DNA from: an uncultured Lachnospiraceae bacterium
GTDB taxonomy: Bacteria > Bacillota > Clostridia > Lachnospirales > Lachnospiraceae
Length of the DNA: 64,000 nucleotides
Assembly (NCBI GenBank): GCA_910584845.1
Contig: CAJUDH010000002.1
Coordinates: 124,001-188,000, forward strand
Direction: 5' to 3'
Positions 53,538-62,022 of the stretch are shown here, one piece after another. Below the pieces are notes generated by a model, which ran no database searches, was not told the DNA's origin, and saw nothing but the letters and a program-made list of their open reading frames with translations. Every line of letters begins with the position of its first letter. Position 1 is the stretch's first letter. The translations under genes and the position numbers were made by a program.

Positions 53538-54602
53538 TTATGCCTGCGGGCCTGCATGTTTATGCTGAGAAAGCGGCATTACATGCATATTGCCCCTCTG
53601 CTCATTCTCTGCCCAGTAAATATCGTCAGCCATCTTGGCTTCCGGATTGAACTCGACGCCTTCAAAAATATGTTTCACAAATGCCTTGTAGCCAACCCGG
53701 TCAATCAAATGGCCGCCATGGAGGTACTCAGGCTTGTAATCCAACGCCCACGCGGAGAATTTCTGCCAATTGGCAAACATCCCCAGCACCACATCCTCAG
53801 TAACCCAGTTCAGGAACAATTTGCCGGAACGGGGATTCTGCTTGCCGGTACGTCCGCCCAAAGTCACACGGAACAGTTTCTTCGGATTCCTGGTCCATGC
53901 GCTGGTGGGGCAGGCAAGTACGCACTCACCGCAGCCTACGCAGCAGCAGGTATCCTTATCAATCTTGCCGTCTTTATTCAGGGTCAACACGCCGGTTGCG
54001 TGATGTTCGCAGGCCTTTGCGCAGGCGCCGCAACCGATGCAGCGGTCATAGTCATAGACCATTTTATTAATGCCCATTACGCCAAAGTCATTGAAATTCG
54101 CCTTTACGCAATCGTTGGGGCAACCTGCCACAGCCACCTTAATGTGGTAGTGGGACGGGAAGACCAGTTTCTCGATTTTTCTGGCTAACTCGTAAGTATT
54201 CACATTGCCCTTAATGCAGTGTGCATTTCCGATACAAGACATAATGTTACGGGCGCCGATGGTAGGGTATCCGCTCTGGGGGTCATACTCTGCCGGCTGA
54301 TGGGCAATGGTTTCCATATCCACGCCGCACATTTCTACGTCTACGTCATGGATATATTCCCGGATTTTCTGATTGCATGCCTCAATATTCTCATATTTGA
54401 TCCCCGGGACATTCAAAGTCTGGCGGGTACCCATATGGAAAGTCCCGTTTCCGTAAGTCTCACATAATTCCTGAACCAGGGATAAGTGTTTTGCATTGAT
54501 CAGGCCGCCAGGGACACGCAGCTGCAACATGAATTCACCTGCAACCTTGGACTGTCTGTAACAGTTCACACGGACTTTCTTTACATCAATATCATGATTC
54601 AT
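53538..54602 (-). CDS. asrC: Anaerobic sulfite reductase subunit C
   Basis: A 354-residue siroheme and iron-sulfur subunit of dissimilatory-type anaerobic sulfite reductase, which reduces sulfite to sulfide with six electrons. The siroheme/4Fe-4S ligands are CIGNAHC and CPNDC; two ferredoxin clusters follow (CIGCGACAKACEH, CVGCGECVLACPTSA). The N-terminal GGLINAKHLSLVQELCETYGNG and GTRQTLNVPG are typical of the sulfite-reductase ferredoxin-like half. The extra 20 or so C-terminal residues are His-rich (SQHKHAGPQA). It ends the asrABC operon; the siroheme is probably supplied by the hem operon 2.4 kb away. Confidence 0.95.
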   Translation of the reverse strand: MNHDIDVKKVRVNCYRQSKVAGEFMLQLRVPGGLINAKHLSLVQELCETYGNGTFHMGTRQTLNVPGIKYENIEACNQKIREYIHDVDVEMCGVDMETIAHQPAEYDPQSGYPTIGARNIMSCIGNAHCIKGNVNTYELARKIEKLVFPSHYHIKVAVAGCPNDCVKANFNDFGVMGINKMVYDYDRCIGCGACAKACEHHATGVLTLNKDGKIDKDTCCCVGCGECVLACPTSAWTRNPKKLFRVTLGGRTGKQNPRSGKLFLNWVTEDVVLGMFANWQKFSAWALDYKPEYLHGGHLIDRVGYKAFVKHIFEGVEFNPEAKMADDIYWAENEQRGNMHVMPLSQHKHAGPQA

Positions 54603-54621
54603 ATTCTTACGCTCCCTTCCT

Positions 54622-55413
54622 TTAGTCTATCAGATATTTTGCCTGAGTGTAGTTAAATACCGGGCCTTCCAGGCACACATACACTTCGTCAATGCGGCAA
54701 TGCCCACATTTGCCTACGGCACAGGACATCCTGCGCTCAAAGGACACCCAAATCTTGTCATCCGGCACGCCGCATTTGCTGCATTCAATACCGGTAAACT
54801 TCATCATTGGCGGCGGCCCTACGATCACGGCCTCATAATTCCCGTCAAAGCCGGCCCAGTCAACTTTGGAGACAAATTCCGTCACAAAGCCCGTATTCCA
54901 GCCTTCTTTCTTCTCTGCATCCAACGTATAGAACGTAGTAAATTTATCTTTCCATTTCTCCAGCTCGCCCTTAAACACAATGCCTTCTTCATTCTTAAAG
55001 CCGGTGATCAAGGTAACACTCTTTGCATAACCCGGATTGTCATAGAACATGTTCAGCATGCTCCTTACCGGCGCCAGGCCGGTACCGCCGGTGATCACCA
55101 CCATATGCTTGCCTTCAAACTTCTCAACCGGCCAGCCCTTGCCGTAAGCGCCCCGCAAAAACAGCACGTCGCCCGGGCCCTTGGTGAAAATCTCGTCGGT
55201 TACTTTACCTACGGAACGGATCGTAAAATCCATCCAGCCGTCGCCATAAGCGCTGACGGAGATGGGAGCCTCACCGATCTTCGGGATGGAAAGCTGTAAA
55301 AACTGTCCGTGGCTGGGCTTAATGTCAGTCTCCACCTTAAAGGTGTATTCCAGCTTGCTTTCTTTTTTCACGTCCAGAATCTTGCATGGAACCGGTTTAA
55401 CAATGTTATTCAT
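54622..55413 (-). CDS. asrB: Anaerobic sulfite reductase subunit B
   Basis: A 263-residue FAD/NAD(P)-binding electron transfer subunit of the ferredoxin-NADP reductase family (like dihydroorotate dehydrogenase PyrK). Seen are the FAD-binding barrel, the nucleotide-binding TGGTGLAPVRSMLN, and the C-terminal 2Fe-2S cysteines CSKCG...CAVGKCGHCRI. It passes electrons from NAD(P)H to AsrA and AsrC. It sits 19 bases before asrC and 17 after asrA. Confidence 0.94.
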   Translation of the reverse strand: MNNIVKPVPCKILDVKKESKLEYTFKVETDIKPSHGQFLQLSIPKIGEAPISVSAYGDGWMDFTIRSVGKVTDEIFTKGPGDVLFLRGAYGKGWPVEKFEGKHMVVITGGTGLAPVRSMLNMFYDNPGYAKSVTLITGFKNEEGIVFKGELEKWKDKFTTFYTLDAEKKEGWNTGFVTEFVSKVDWAGFDGNYEAVIVGPPPMMKFTGIECSKCGVPDDKIWVSFERRMSCAVGKCGHCRIDEVYVCLEGPVFNYTQAKYLID

Positions 55414-55430
55414 CTTTTCGTCCCCCTTCC

Positions 55431-56465
55431 TTATTTGCCTTCTTCTGCAAGGATTTCATCAATTGCCTTGGCCATCTTGTTCACCGTAGCGGTAATGGAG
55501 ATGAATTCCGGGCACCTGCTGGTGCAGCGGCCGCAGCCGACACACATATGGAAATCCTTGAAACGCGCCTTGTAGTCGTGGAATTTATGCAGGACTTTGT
55601 AGCGCATCCTCTCCCCAGCGGTTTTACGGAACACATGGCCGCCGGCCATGTCGGTGAATCCTTCGATCTGGCAGGAAGCGGTAGTACGTTTTCTCTCGCC
55701 TACGTTGGAGTTTTCATTATAAATCACATCCGTAGTGGAGAAGCAGGTACAGGTGCTGCAGGCAACGGTACAGGAGCCGCAGGATATGCAGCGCTTGTTG
55801 TATTCATTCCACATCGGATGGCTCTTCAGCTTGGTAAGGACCTCTTTGTTGGGGATGTCCGGAATGGTAAGCTCGATCTGGTTCTTCTCAATAAATTCCG
55901 GCTTAAAATCGGCTGCGGCTGCTTCTGCAAACAGCGGCGCGAACTCGTCATCCTTCACGTCCACGGTCAGTTCGCCCTCGCCAACCCTCACCGCCAGGGA
56001 ATAGTCCTCTGCCTTGTTGGAGCCCATGCTCACGCAAAAACAGGTATCCCACCCTTCGGTACATTCCATCATGACGATCTTGACCTTCTCGTTCATCCGC
56101 TGATAATACATATCGGCAAATCCGCCGTTCTCCAGGTAAATCTTCTCCTGGTGGTGCTGTGCGTTAATGTCGCAAGGGCGCATAAAGATCAGCAGCTTTT
56201 TGCTGGTTGCCTTGCTCTCCCTAAATTCATCCTCGGTAAAATAGAACAAGGACTGGGTAATCGGGCTCAACACTTCCTTGGCCGGATAATCGGATTTCTC
56301 CTTGAACTCGATCTCTTCCACTTTGGAAACTTTGTCATATTTGACAATATCCGTATCGGAGTACCGACCTTTCCCCGCAAACCGCTTCGGGGCCCAAATC
56401 TCGTACTCGCCCTGAAGACGGTCAAAGATCCGATTCACTTCTTCGAAGCTGACTTTGTATCCCAT
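55431..56465 (-). CDS. asrA: Anaerobic sulfite reductase subunit A
   Basis: A 344-residue iron-sulfur subunit with two cysteine clusters, CISCGSCTVACSTCTCFS and CVGCGRCTSRCPEFIS, plus CDINAQHHQE near residue 110; it relays electrons in the AsrABC complex. AGGAGG precedes the ATG. The 233-base gap upstream, to the first sulfotransferase, has an inverted repeat that may hold the operon control site. All three asr genes are tightly spaced, marking one operon. Confidence 0.94.
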   Translation of the reverse strand: MGYKVSFEEVNRIFDRLQGEYEIWAPKRFAGKGRYSDTDIVKYDKVSKVEEIEFKEKSDYPAKEVLSPITQSLFYFTEDEFRESKATSKKLLIFMRPCDINAQHHQEKIYLENGGFADMYYQRMNEKVKIVMMECTEGWDTCFCVSMGSNKAEDYSLAVRVGEGELTVDVKDDEFAPLFAEAAAADFKPEFIEKNQIELTIPDIPNKEVLTKLKSHPMWNEYNKRCISCGSCTVACSTCTCFSTTDVIYNENSNVGERKRTTASCQIEGFTDMAGGHVFRKTAGERMRYKVLHKFHDYKARFKDFHMCVGCGRCTSRCPEFISITATVNKMAKAIDEILAEEGK

Positions 56466-56609
56466 ACTTTCTTATTCCTCCTTCTTTTTCAGCAGGAGGC
56501 CCTTCATCCCCGCCTCGGGCCTCCTGTCGGATTTTGTATCCTGAACCCATTGTATCATAATCGACAAAAATTTTCATCAATTTATTATTGGAATTTTCTC
56601 CTTTTTTGA

Positions 56610-56678
56610 GATATTTGGTAACTATTCCGATAGATCCCATATTTTACTTGTATCAATCGTAGGAATATACCAAATATC
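56610..56678. repeat. Inverted repeat in the asrABC leader
   Basis: Arm 56610-56628 and arm 56662-56678 pair over 11 bases (GATATTTGGTA/TACCAAATATC), plus TATTCC/GGAATA, with a 33-base AT-rich centre. It lies 145-213 bases upstream of asrA, directly after the first sulfotransferase stop, and is not followed by a T run. It could be a regulator site for asrABC; a start region with TACAAT near 56555-56565 lies between it and asrA. I saw no clear -35/-10 pair. Confidence 0.5.
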
Positions 56679-56698
56679 GGCAAAAAAATTATTATATC

Positions 56699-58579
56699 TT
56701 AGAAAGTCACTTGAATCCCTGTATCATATTTCTTGTCATCCACGGTGACGGTAACTTTGTAAGTCCCTTCAATGCCCTGGCAGCTTACCGGGAATTCCAC
56801 CGACCTTGGGTCATGCTCCAGGAAGGTCCCTACGCACATGGCCAAAAACGGCCTCTTGGTGGTCGGCACAAAATAATGGCGGACCGGCAAGCCATTCTGG
56901 CCTTCCAGGTTCAGCATCACCAACGTCCCCTTCTCAAAGCTGGCCTTAAATACCAGGCGGTCTTCTTCCTTGGCAAATTTCGCCTTGTACTCATCCGGCA
57001 TCATCCCTGCTTCCTCAGCCGGTGCCTCGGTCATAAACTCTTCCGTGACGCCCAGGCCGCCCAAAAGCTTTCCTTCGCCAAAAACTACCCGGTCTTCCTC
57101 GTCATAAAGGTGCAGCTTCTCGGCCCGGTAATAGTTGGCCGGCAGATGCATTTCATACATCACCTGGTCATCTTTCAATTCTACCGTGATAGAGCTTAAC
57201 TGTACGGTCCCGTCCTCAATTTCGTTGACCTTGCTGGCGCCGGGGAAGTTCATCCATTTGCCGTTTTCCTGGCCGATGCCGCCGGAATGGACCATATAAT
57301 GGCCTGGCCCGTAGTATTCGCAGTTACAGATATATGTAGAAAAGAACTCGGCGCCCCTCTCTTTCCCATATTGCCAGACCTGCTCAATGGTCATATTTTC
57401 CGTGTCAATATGGTAAATTACGCCACGGGAGAAATTATCATCCGCCTCACGGTAATGCTCCTTTTCTTTGGAACGCCAGTGGCCGTTGTCAAAGCACATT
57501 ACATCCCCGTTGGGCAGGATCATGCAGGCATGCTGTTCATACTGCCAGTCAAAATCCCTGTCGCCTACCGGCTTAAAGAAATACTTCTGCATATCCTCCG
57601 GCCAGCCGGTGGGGTCGCCAATGATCCAGTTCAGTTCCCCTGTTTCAAAATCCCGGTTGATAATAATATCCTGATGGCGGCCGGAGAACGTAAGGGAATT
57701 GGTTTTCTTGTCATACCACACCGCATTGTTGTGGAACCAGTCGTGGGCGTCCTGGCTGCCGGAACCGCCTACCGGATATACGGGGAGCACATCCTGATGG
57801 TCCCATTCTTTCAGGATCTCGCCGGTTTCCCGGTCCACCATAACACATACGTCTTCTACCGTACCCCTGGGCAAATTCTGGGTCAGGATCAAAAGGTCCC
57901 CGTTCTCCATCTCCCACTCGTCATGATGATAGCCGCCGGGGATGCGGTACTCTTTATATATCTTTCCGATCATGCCCATCTCATAAAGCCCGGTGGTATG
58001 GTAAGGCGGGGCTACCAGGCGGTCAGTCCCTACCAGCAAACGCCCGTTGCGGATCCGTTTCAAATCAAATGCAAGGTTTAATGTGTTATACCAGCGGGCG
58101 TCCCCCGCATAGTCATAGGCAGCGGTAAATGCCGGGGAAGTGGGGCTTACAAATACCACGTAATCTTCCATATATTCCGGGGTGGTTTCAATGCTGGTGG
58201 GCTTTTTCAGCTTTTCCGGGGCTTTCTCTGTCTTTATGGAAACCTCCGCCTTCTCCCCGGTGCTCAGTTCAATGACCACCGTATTGTCATAGTCCTCATA
58301 TAAGCCGTATACAGGGATCACCATTTTTCTGGAATCCGTGGCCGGACGGTATACCATATCTCCGGCAGCTTCTTTCCCCTTTACCGTAACTTTTGCAAAA
58401 GCCGGCCGGTCATTCTCAAACATAACCAAAGCAGTCAGCGGGGCGATCAGATATGGGTTCAGCTTAACATAGGGATTGCCAATGGTATGCTTTTCCTGGG
58501 AATACTCCTTCAGAAACGCCTCTTCTGCCTTCGATTGCTGCTTCACGATATGCTCAATCTCTTTAAATAAAACACTCAT
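56699..58579 (-). CDS. Arylsulfate sulfotransferase, copy 1
   Basis: A 626-residue PAPS-independent arylsulfate sulfotransferase (ASST), which moves a sulfuryl group from a phenolic sulfate ester to another phenol by a ping-pong mechanism via a histidine. By eye, it aligns with E. coli AssT: catalytic-site residues correspond to His218/219 (GGYHHDEWE), His283 and Asn285 (DWFHNNAV, 2 apart), Arg301 (LTFSGRH, 18 on, the same spacing as in AssT) and the nucleophile His350 (YEQHACMILPNGD). There is no signal peptide, unlike enterobacterial AssT, so it is probably cytoplasmic. AGGAGG precedes the ATG. It is paralogous to the next gene, behind a terminator-like stem. Confidence 0.88.
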   Translation of the reverse strand: MSVLFKEIEHIVKQQSKAEEAFLKEYSQEKHTIGNPYVKLNPYLIAPLTALVMFENDRPAFAKVTVKGKEAAGDMVYRPATDSRKMVIPVYGLYEDYDNTVVIELSTGEKAEVSIKTEKAPEKLKKPTSIETTPEYMEDYVVFVSPTSPAFTAAYDYAGDARWYNTLNLAFDLKRIRNGRLLVGTDRLVAPPYHTTGLYEMGMIGKIYKEYRIPGGYHHDEWEMENGDLLILTQNLPRGTVEDVCVMVDRETGEILKEWDHQDVLPVYPVGGSGSQDAHDWFHNNAVWYDKKTNSLTFSGRHQDIIINRDFETGELNWIIGDPTGWPEDMQKYFFKPVGDRDFDWQYEQHACMILPNGDVMCFDNGHWRSKEKEHYREADDNFSRGVIYHIDTENMTIEQVWQYGKERGAEFFSTYICNCEYYGPGHYMVHSGGIGQENGKWMNFPGASKVNEIEDGTVQLSSITVELKDDQVMYEMHLPANYYRAEKLHLYDEEDRVVFGEGKLLGGLGVTEEFMTEAPAEEAGMMPDEYKAKFAKEEDRLVFKASFEKGTLVMLNLEGQNGLPVRHYFVPTTKRPFLAMCVGTFLEHDPRSVEFPVSCQGIEGTYKVTVTVDDKKYDTGIQVTF

Positions 58580-58640
58580 GTTATTTTCCTCCTATATATT
58601 TGCGCTATGGGGCGCCTGCATTTTCGTTGAACATTTAACA

Positions 58641-58681
58641 ATAAAACCGGGGGCCTGGCTTTTTCCCCTCCAGGCCCCCCG
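58641..58681 (-). terminator. Terminator between the two sulfotransferase genes
   Basis: A GC-rich stem (58647-58658 with 58670-58681, GGGGGCCTGG/CCAGGCCCCC) is followed by TTTTATTG on the minus strand, inside the 157-base gap after copy 2. No promoter is visible between it and copy 1, so copy 1 and asrABC may be reached only by readthrough. Confidence 0.7.
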
Positions 58682-58736
58682 ACTGCTATCTTCCAATATT
58701 TATTTCATCATGCGCCTAATTCTATGGCGCCGGTTA

Positions 58737-60602
58737 TCAGCAATGGATCGTTACGCCTGTTTCATATTTTTTGTCGTCTATGATAACACGGACCTGATAG
58801 TCCCCCTTCAGCCCTGCCTTGTTCACGTTGGTGCGGGTATTCCTCTCGTCGGAATCCATGAAAGTGCCGCAGCACATAGCCAGGAACGGGACTGCCGTGG
58901 TGGAGATAAAGTAACGGTGTACTTCCTCGCCCTGCTCCAAAAGCAGCATAACCATCTGGCCCTTTTCGAACCGTGAGAAGAAAGTAAACCTGTCGTCCTC
59001 ATCCTCAATCCTGGCATTGCAGCTCTCCGGCATCAGTTCTCCGCTGCTTTCCAGGGGAATATCGGTATCAAACTCTTTTGTCACTCCCATTTGCCCTAAT
59101 ACTTGGCCTTTGCCCAGTTCCAGGTTAATCCCGTCACTGTACAGTTTCAATTTTTCGCCCCGGTAATAGTTGCCCGGGACATGCAGCTCCAGCTGTTTCT
59201 TTTCGTCACAGATCTCAACGGTAATGCTTTCCAGCTTTCCGCCCATGTTCTTGGCAAAAGCGCCCAGGCCTTCCGACGGGTTGCCTTCGGAATCATAAGC
59301 GATACCGCCAGAATGGACCATATAGTGGCCTTCGTTATAATATTCTACATTACAGATATAGGGTGAGAAGAATTCCGCCCCCCTGTCCTTGCCATACTGC
59401 CATACCTGCTCAATGGTCATATCTTTAGTATTGATTTTGTAGCGTACACCGCGGGAATAGCTGTCTTTGGCCGGCAAAAATTCATCGCGGACTTTCGAGC
59501 CATAGTGATGGTTGTCAAAGCACATCACATCGCCGCTGGGGGTAACCACACAAGCATGCTGTTCATACTGCCACTCAAAATTATTGCCTACGGGCTTGAA
59601 GAAATATTTATCCACCACATCCTGGGGCCATCCCGTTGGATCCCCGATAACCCAGTTCAGTTTCCCGGTTTCAAAATCAATGTTGATCATAGAATCCACA
59701 TGGCGGCCGGAGAAGGTAAGGGAGTTGGTGTGCTTGTCATACCAAACCGCATTGTTATGGAACCAGTCGTGGGCGGACCAGCTTCCGGATTTGCCTACTT
59801 TATCCGGATCCAGGCAATTCTTATAATCCCAGGTCTTTAAAATATCGCCGGTATTCCGGTCAATCAGGACACACATATCCTCCACCGTCTCGCTGGTTAG
59901 GTCTTCCGTAAGCACCAGGAGGTTCCCGTCTTCCATCTCGAACTCGTCGTGGTGGTAACCGCCGGGAAGGCGGAACTCTTTATAAATCTTTCCGCAGGGG
60001 CTGATCTCATACAGGCCGGACATGTAATAGGGCATCTGTATCACCCGGTTGGTCCCCATAATCAGGTTGCCGTTTTTTAGGCGTTTTACATCAAATACGC
60101 AGGGTACGTTCATATGCCACCTGGCATCGCCTGCATAGTCAAAGCCCACGGCCAGGTCTTCTCCGGCCGGAGATACCAAGATAATATTGTCCTGAAGGTA
60201 TTCCGGGGTAGTATCCATAGAGTAGATCACTTGTTTGCCGTCAAACACATCCGGGACATCAATGGTCACCACGTGGGAATCTCCGCGGTAAAGCCTCAGC
60301 TCCACCTTGTTCTGATAATCGGAATAAAGCCCTACGACAGGAAGCACATGCTTCTTAGCCTTGGGGAACGTATGGCTGATGTTGCCCTGGCGGGCTTTGC
60401 CCAAAACCGTCACGGTCACCGGCGTTTCTTCCTCTGTCTCGAAACATACCACAGCGGAAAGGGGGCTGATCAAATAAGCGTTGTACACTACCAGGGGATT
60501 TTCCAGGGTATAATTCCCCTCTTCAAATTTTTTCAGCATCTCCTCCTCTGCTTTGGCCTGCCTGTCAACCAAATGCTCCTGAAACGAATAATTAACTGCC
60601 AT
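58737..60602 (-). CDS. Arylsulfate sulfotransferase, copy 2
   Basis: A 621-residue homologue of copy 1, collinear over its whole length (for example GGYHHDEFEMEDG, SAHDWFHNNAVWYDK, LTFSGRH, DPTGWPQD, WQYEQHACVV). The site residues are His217/218, His282, Asn284, Arg300 and the nucleophile His349, all intact. No signal peptide. The N-terminal 130 residues and the C-terminal region diverge more than the core, suggesting a different substrate range. GGGAGAAGGAG lies directly before the ATG. It follows the thioredoxin gene by 48 bases, which ties sulfo-transfer to thiol redox control. Confidence 0.88.
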   Translation of the reverse strand: MAVNYSFQEHLVDRQAKAEEEMLKKFEEGNYTLENPLVVYNAYLISPLSAVVCFETEEETPVTVTVLGKARQGNISHTFPKAKKHVLPVVGLYSDYQNKVELRLYRGDSHVVTIDVPDVFDGKQVIYSMDTTPEYLQDNIILVSPAGEDLAVGFDYAGDARWHMNVPCVFDVKRLKNGNLIMGTNRVIQMPYYMSGLYEISPCGKIYKEFRLPGGYHHDEFEMEDGNLLVLTEDLTSETVEDMCVLIDRNTGDILKTWDYKNCLDPDKVGKSGSWSAHDWFHNNAVWYDKHTNSLTFSGRHVDSMINIDFETGKLNWVIGDPTGWPQDVVDKYFFKPVGNNFEWQYEQHACVVTPSGDVMCFDNHHYGSKVRDEFLPAKDSYSRGVRYKINTKDMTIEQVWQYGKDRGAEFFSPYICNVEYYNEGHYMVHSGGIAYDSEGNPSEGLGAFAKNMGGKLESITVEICDEKKQLELHVPGNYYRGEKLKLYSDGINLELGKGQVLGQMGVTKEFDTDIPLESSGELMPESCNARIEDEDDRFTFFSRFEKGQMVMLLLEQGEEVHRYFISTTAVPFLAMCCGTFMDSDERNTRTNVNKAGLKGDYQVRVIIDDKKYETGVTIHC

Positions 60603-60650
60603 CTCCTTCTCCCTTCCATAGATTGAAAAAATTTATAAAAAACTTTACCT

Positions 60651-60962
60651 CTATTGGTTATCCTTGACCAGCTTTACGATCATTGGCTTTTGCTGCAGCC
60701 CCTGAAGGCGGCCGACTTCCGTCCCGTCTTTTAACAATACCAAAGTGGGGTATCCCGTCACCCCATACTGGGCAGTCAAATCCTTATTTTGGTCAAAATC
60801 CACTTTAAGGATCGTCAAATCCTCCCCTACTTCCTTTTCCACATCTTTTAACACAAAAGAAAGCATCTTACACGGCCCGCAGGTGGTGGAGAAAAAATCG
60901 GCCAATACAAGGCCGCTTTTAGCCAGCTGCTCAAACTCTTCATGGTTTACTTCTTTAATCAT
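60651..60962 (-). CDS. trxA: Thioredoxin
   Basis: A 103-residue thioredoxin fold with the active site CGPC (Cys28, Cys31). The Trp normally preceding it (WCGPC) is Thr (FSTTCGPCKM), and the cis-Pro is present in TGYPTLVLL. The change next to the active site can shift redox potential or partner choice. It lies between the thioredoxin reductase (33 bases upstream) and sulfotransferase copy 2, so it probably serves this cluster. An AGGAGG stands before the ATG. Confidence 0.92.
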   Translation of the reverse strand: MIKEVNHEEFEQLAKSGLVLADFFSTTCGPCKMLSFVLKDVEKEVGEDLTILKVDFDQNKDLTAQYGVTGYPTLVLLKDGTEVGRLQGLQQKPMIVKLVKDNQ

Positions 60963-60995
60963 TGTTTTTTCCTCCTGTTTCTTTTTTCAATCCTC

Positions 60996-61922
60996 TTACT
61001 TGCGTGTGGACTGTACATAGTGGGACGCCTCCTGGGCGGCAATGGCGCCGTCGGAACAGGCCGTCACCACCTGGCGTAGGTTTTTGGTAATGCAGTCGCC
61101 TGCCCCAAAGACCCCTTCCACCGGCGTATGCATCCGTTCGTCCACCTTTACATAACCGGCTTTGTCCAACACACCAAAATCTTTTAAATATTCTGTGGTA
61201 GGCACCAGGCCGATATACTCGAAAATCCCGTCGCAGGCCACCCGGTTTTCCTCGCCGGTCTTGGTGGACTTAAAATGGATCCCCGTTAATTTCTGATCCC
61301 CTTCAAATTCCAGCACGTCCTGATACGGGTAGACCGTTACTTTATCCATAGCCCGCAGCCGGTCACAGGCCATGGGGTCTGCAGTCAGGTCAAACATGGT
61401 CACAATGGTTAGGGATTTCACAATGCCTGCCAGGAAAATAGACTCTTCCACGGCAGAATTGCCGCCGCCGATTACCACCACGTCTTTATCGCGGTATTGG
61501 GCGCCATCGCAAATCGCGCACCAGCTCACCCCGTTGCCCCGGAACTTTTCTTCCCCCGGTACGCCCAGGCACCGGGGCCTGGTCCCTGTAGCCAGGATCA
61601 CGGCTGTGGCCGTGAACTCTTTGCCGTCTTCCTCACATACCACGGTTTTCTCTGTGCCCCCGTCCCGGATTTCCTTTACGGTACAGTAATCAAACGTGAT
61701 GGACGGGAACTGCTGCGTATGTTCAAACATCTTGTAGGCCAGTTCCGCCCCGTTGATGGAACCTACGCCCGGATAATTCTCGATTTCATTGGTGTTGATT
61801 ATCTGTCCGCCGGGGGCCAGTTTATCCAAAAGCAGTACTTTCATATCGGCCCTCGCCCCATAAATAGCCGCTGTCATGCCAGCCGGGCCGGCCCCCACGA
61901 TAATCAGGTCATATTGTGCCAT
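60996..61922 (-). CDS. trxB: Thioredoxin reductase-like flavoprotein
   Basis: A 308-residue low-molecular-weight thioredoxin reductase type. FAD motifs: IIVGAGPAGMTAAIYGARA at the N-terminus and GVFGAGDC at the C-terminus; the redox pair is CAIC (Cys135, Cys138). The pyridine nucleotide domain keeps GGGNSAVEE (152-160) but where NADPH-using enzymes have HRRxxxR it reads VTMFDLTADPMACDRLRA (175-190). It therefore may use NADH, ferredoxin or another donor; some clostridial relatives are ferredoxin-dependent. It reduces the adjacent thioredoxin. Its start has AAAGGAG before it. Confidence 0.9.
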   Translation of the reverse strand: MAQYDLIIVGAGPAGMTAAIYGARADMKVLLLDKLAPGGQIINTNEIENYPGVGSINGAELAYKMFEHTQQFPSITFDYCTVKEIRDGGTEKTVVCEEDGKEFTATAVILATGTRPRCLGVPGEEKFRGNGVSWCAICDGAQYRDKDVVVIGGGNSAVEESIFLAGIVKSLTIVTMFDLTADPMACDRLRAMDKVTVYPYQDVLEFEGDQKLTGIHFKSTKTGEENRVACDGIFEYIGLVPTTEYLKDFGVLDKAGYVKVDERMHTPVEGVFGAGDCITKNLRQVVTACSDGAIAAQEASHYVQSTRK

Positions 61923-61960
61923 TGCAAAATAATCTCCTTTCCCTTAATATGTTATTGGCT

Positions 61961-61990
61961 CTGCGCCGCCCATCGCAGCGGGCGGCGCAG
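61961..61990 (-). other. GC-rich hairpin between the transporter and trxB genes
   Basis: A perfect 11-bp stem CTGCGCCGCCC/GGGCGGCGCAG with an 8-base loop in the 100-base gap, without a T run after it. It probably marks an mRNA processing or stabilising structure inside one operon rather than a terminator. Confidence 0.5.
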
Positions 61991-62022
61991 CCATAAACAA
62001 CAATATTCAAATGAGCACCGGC

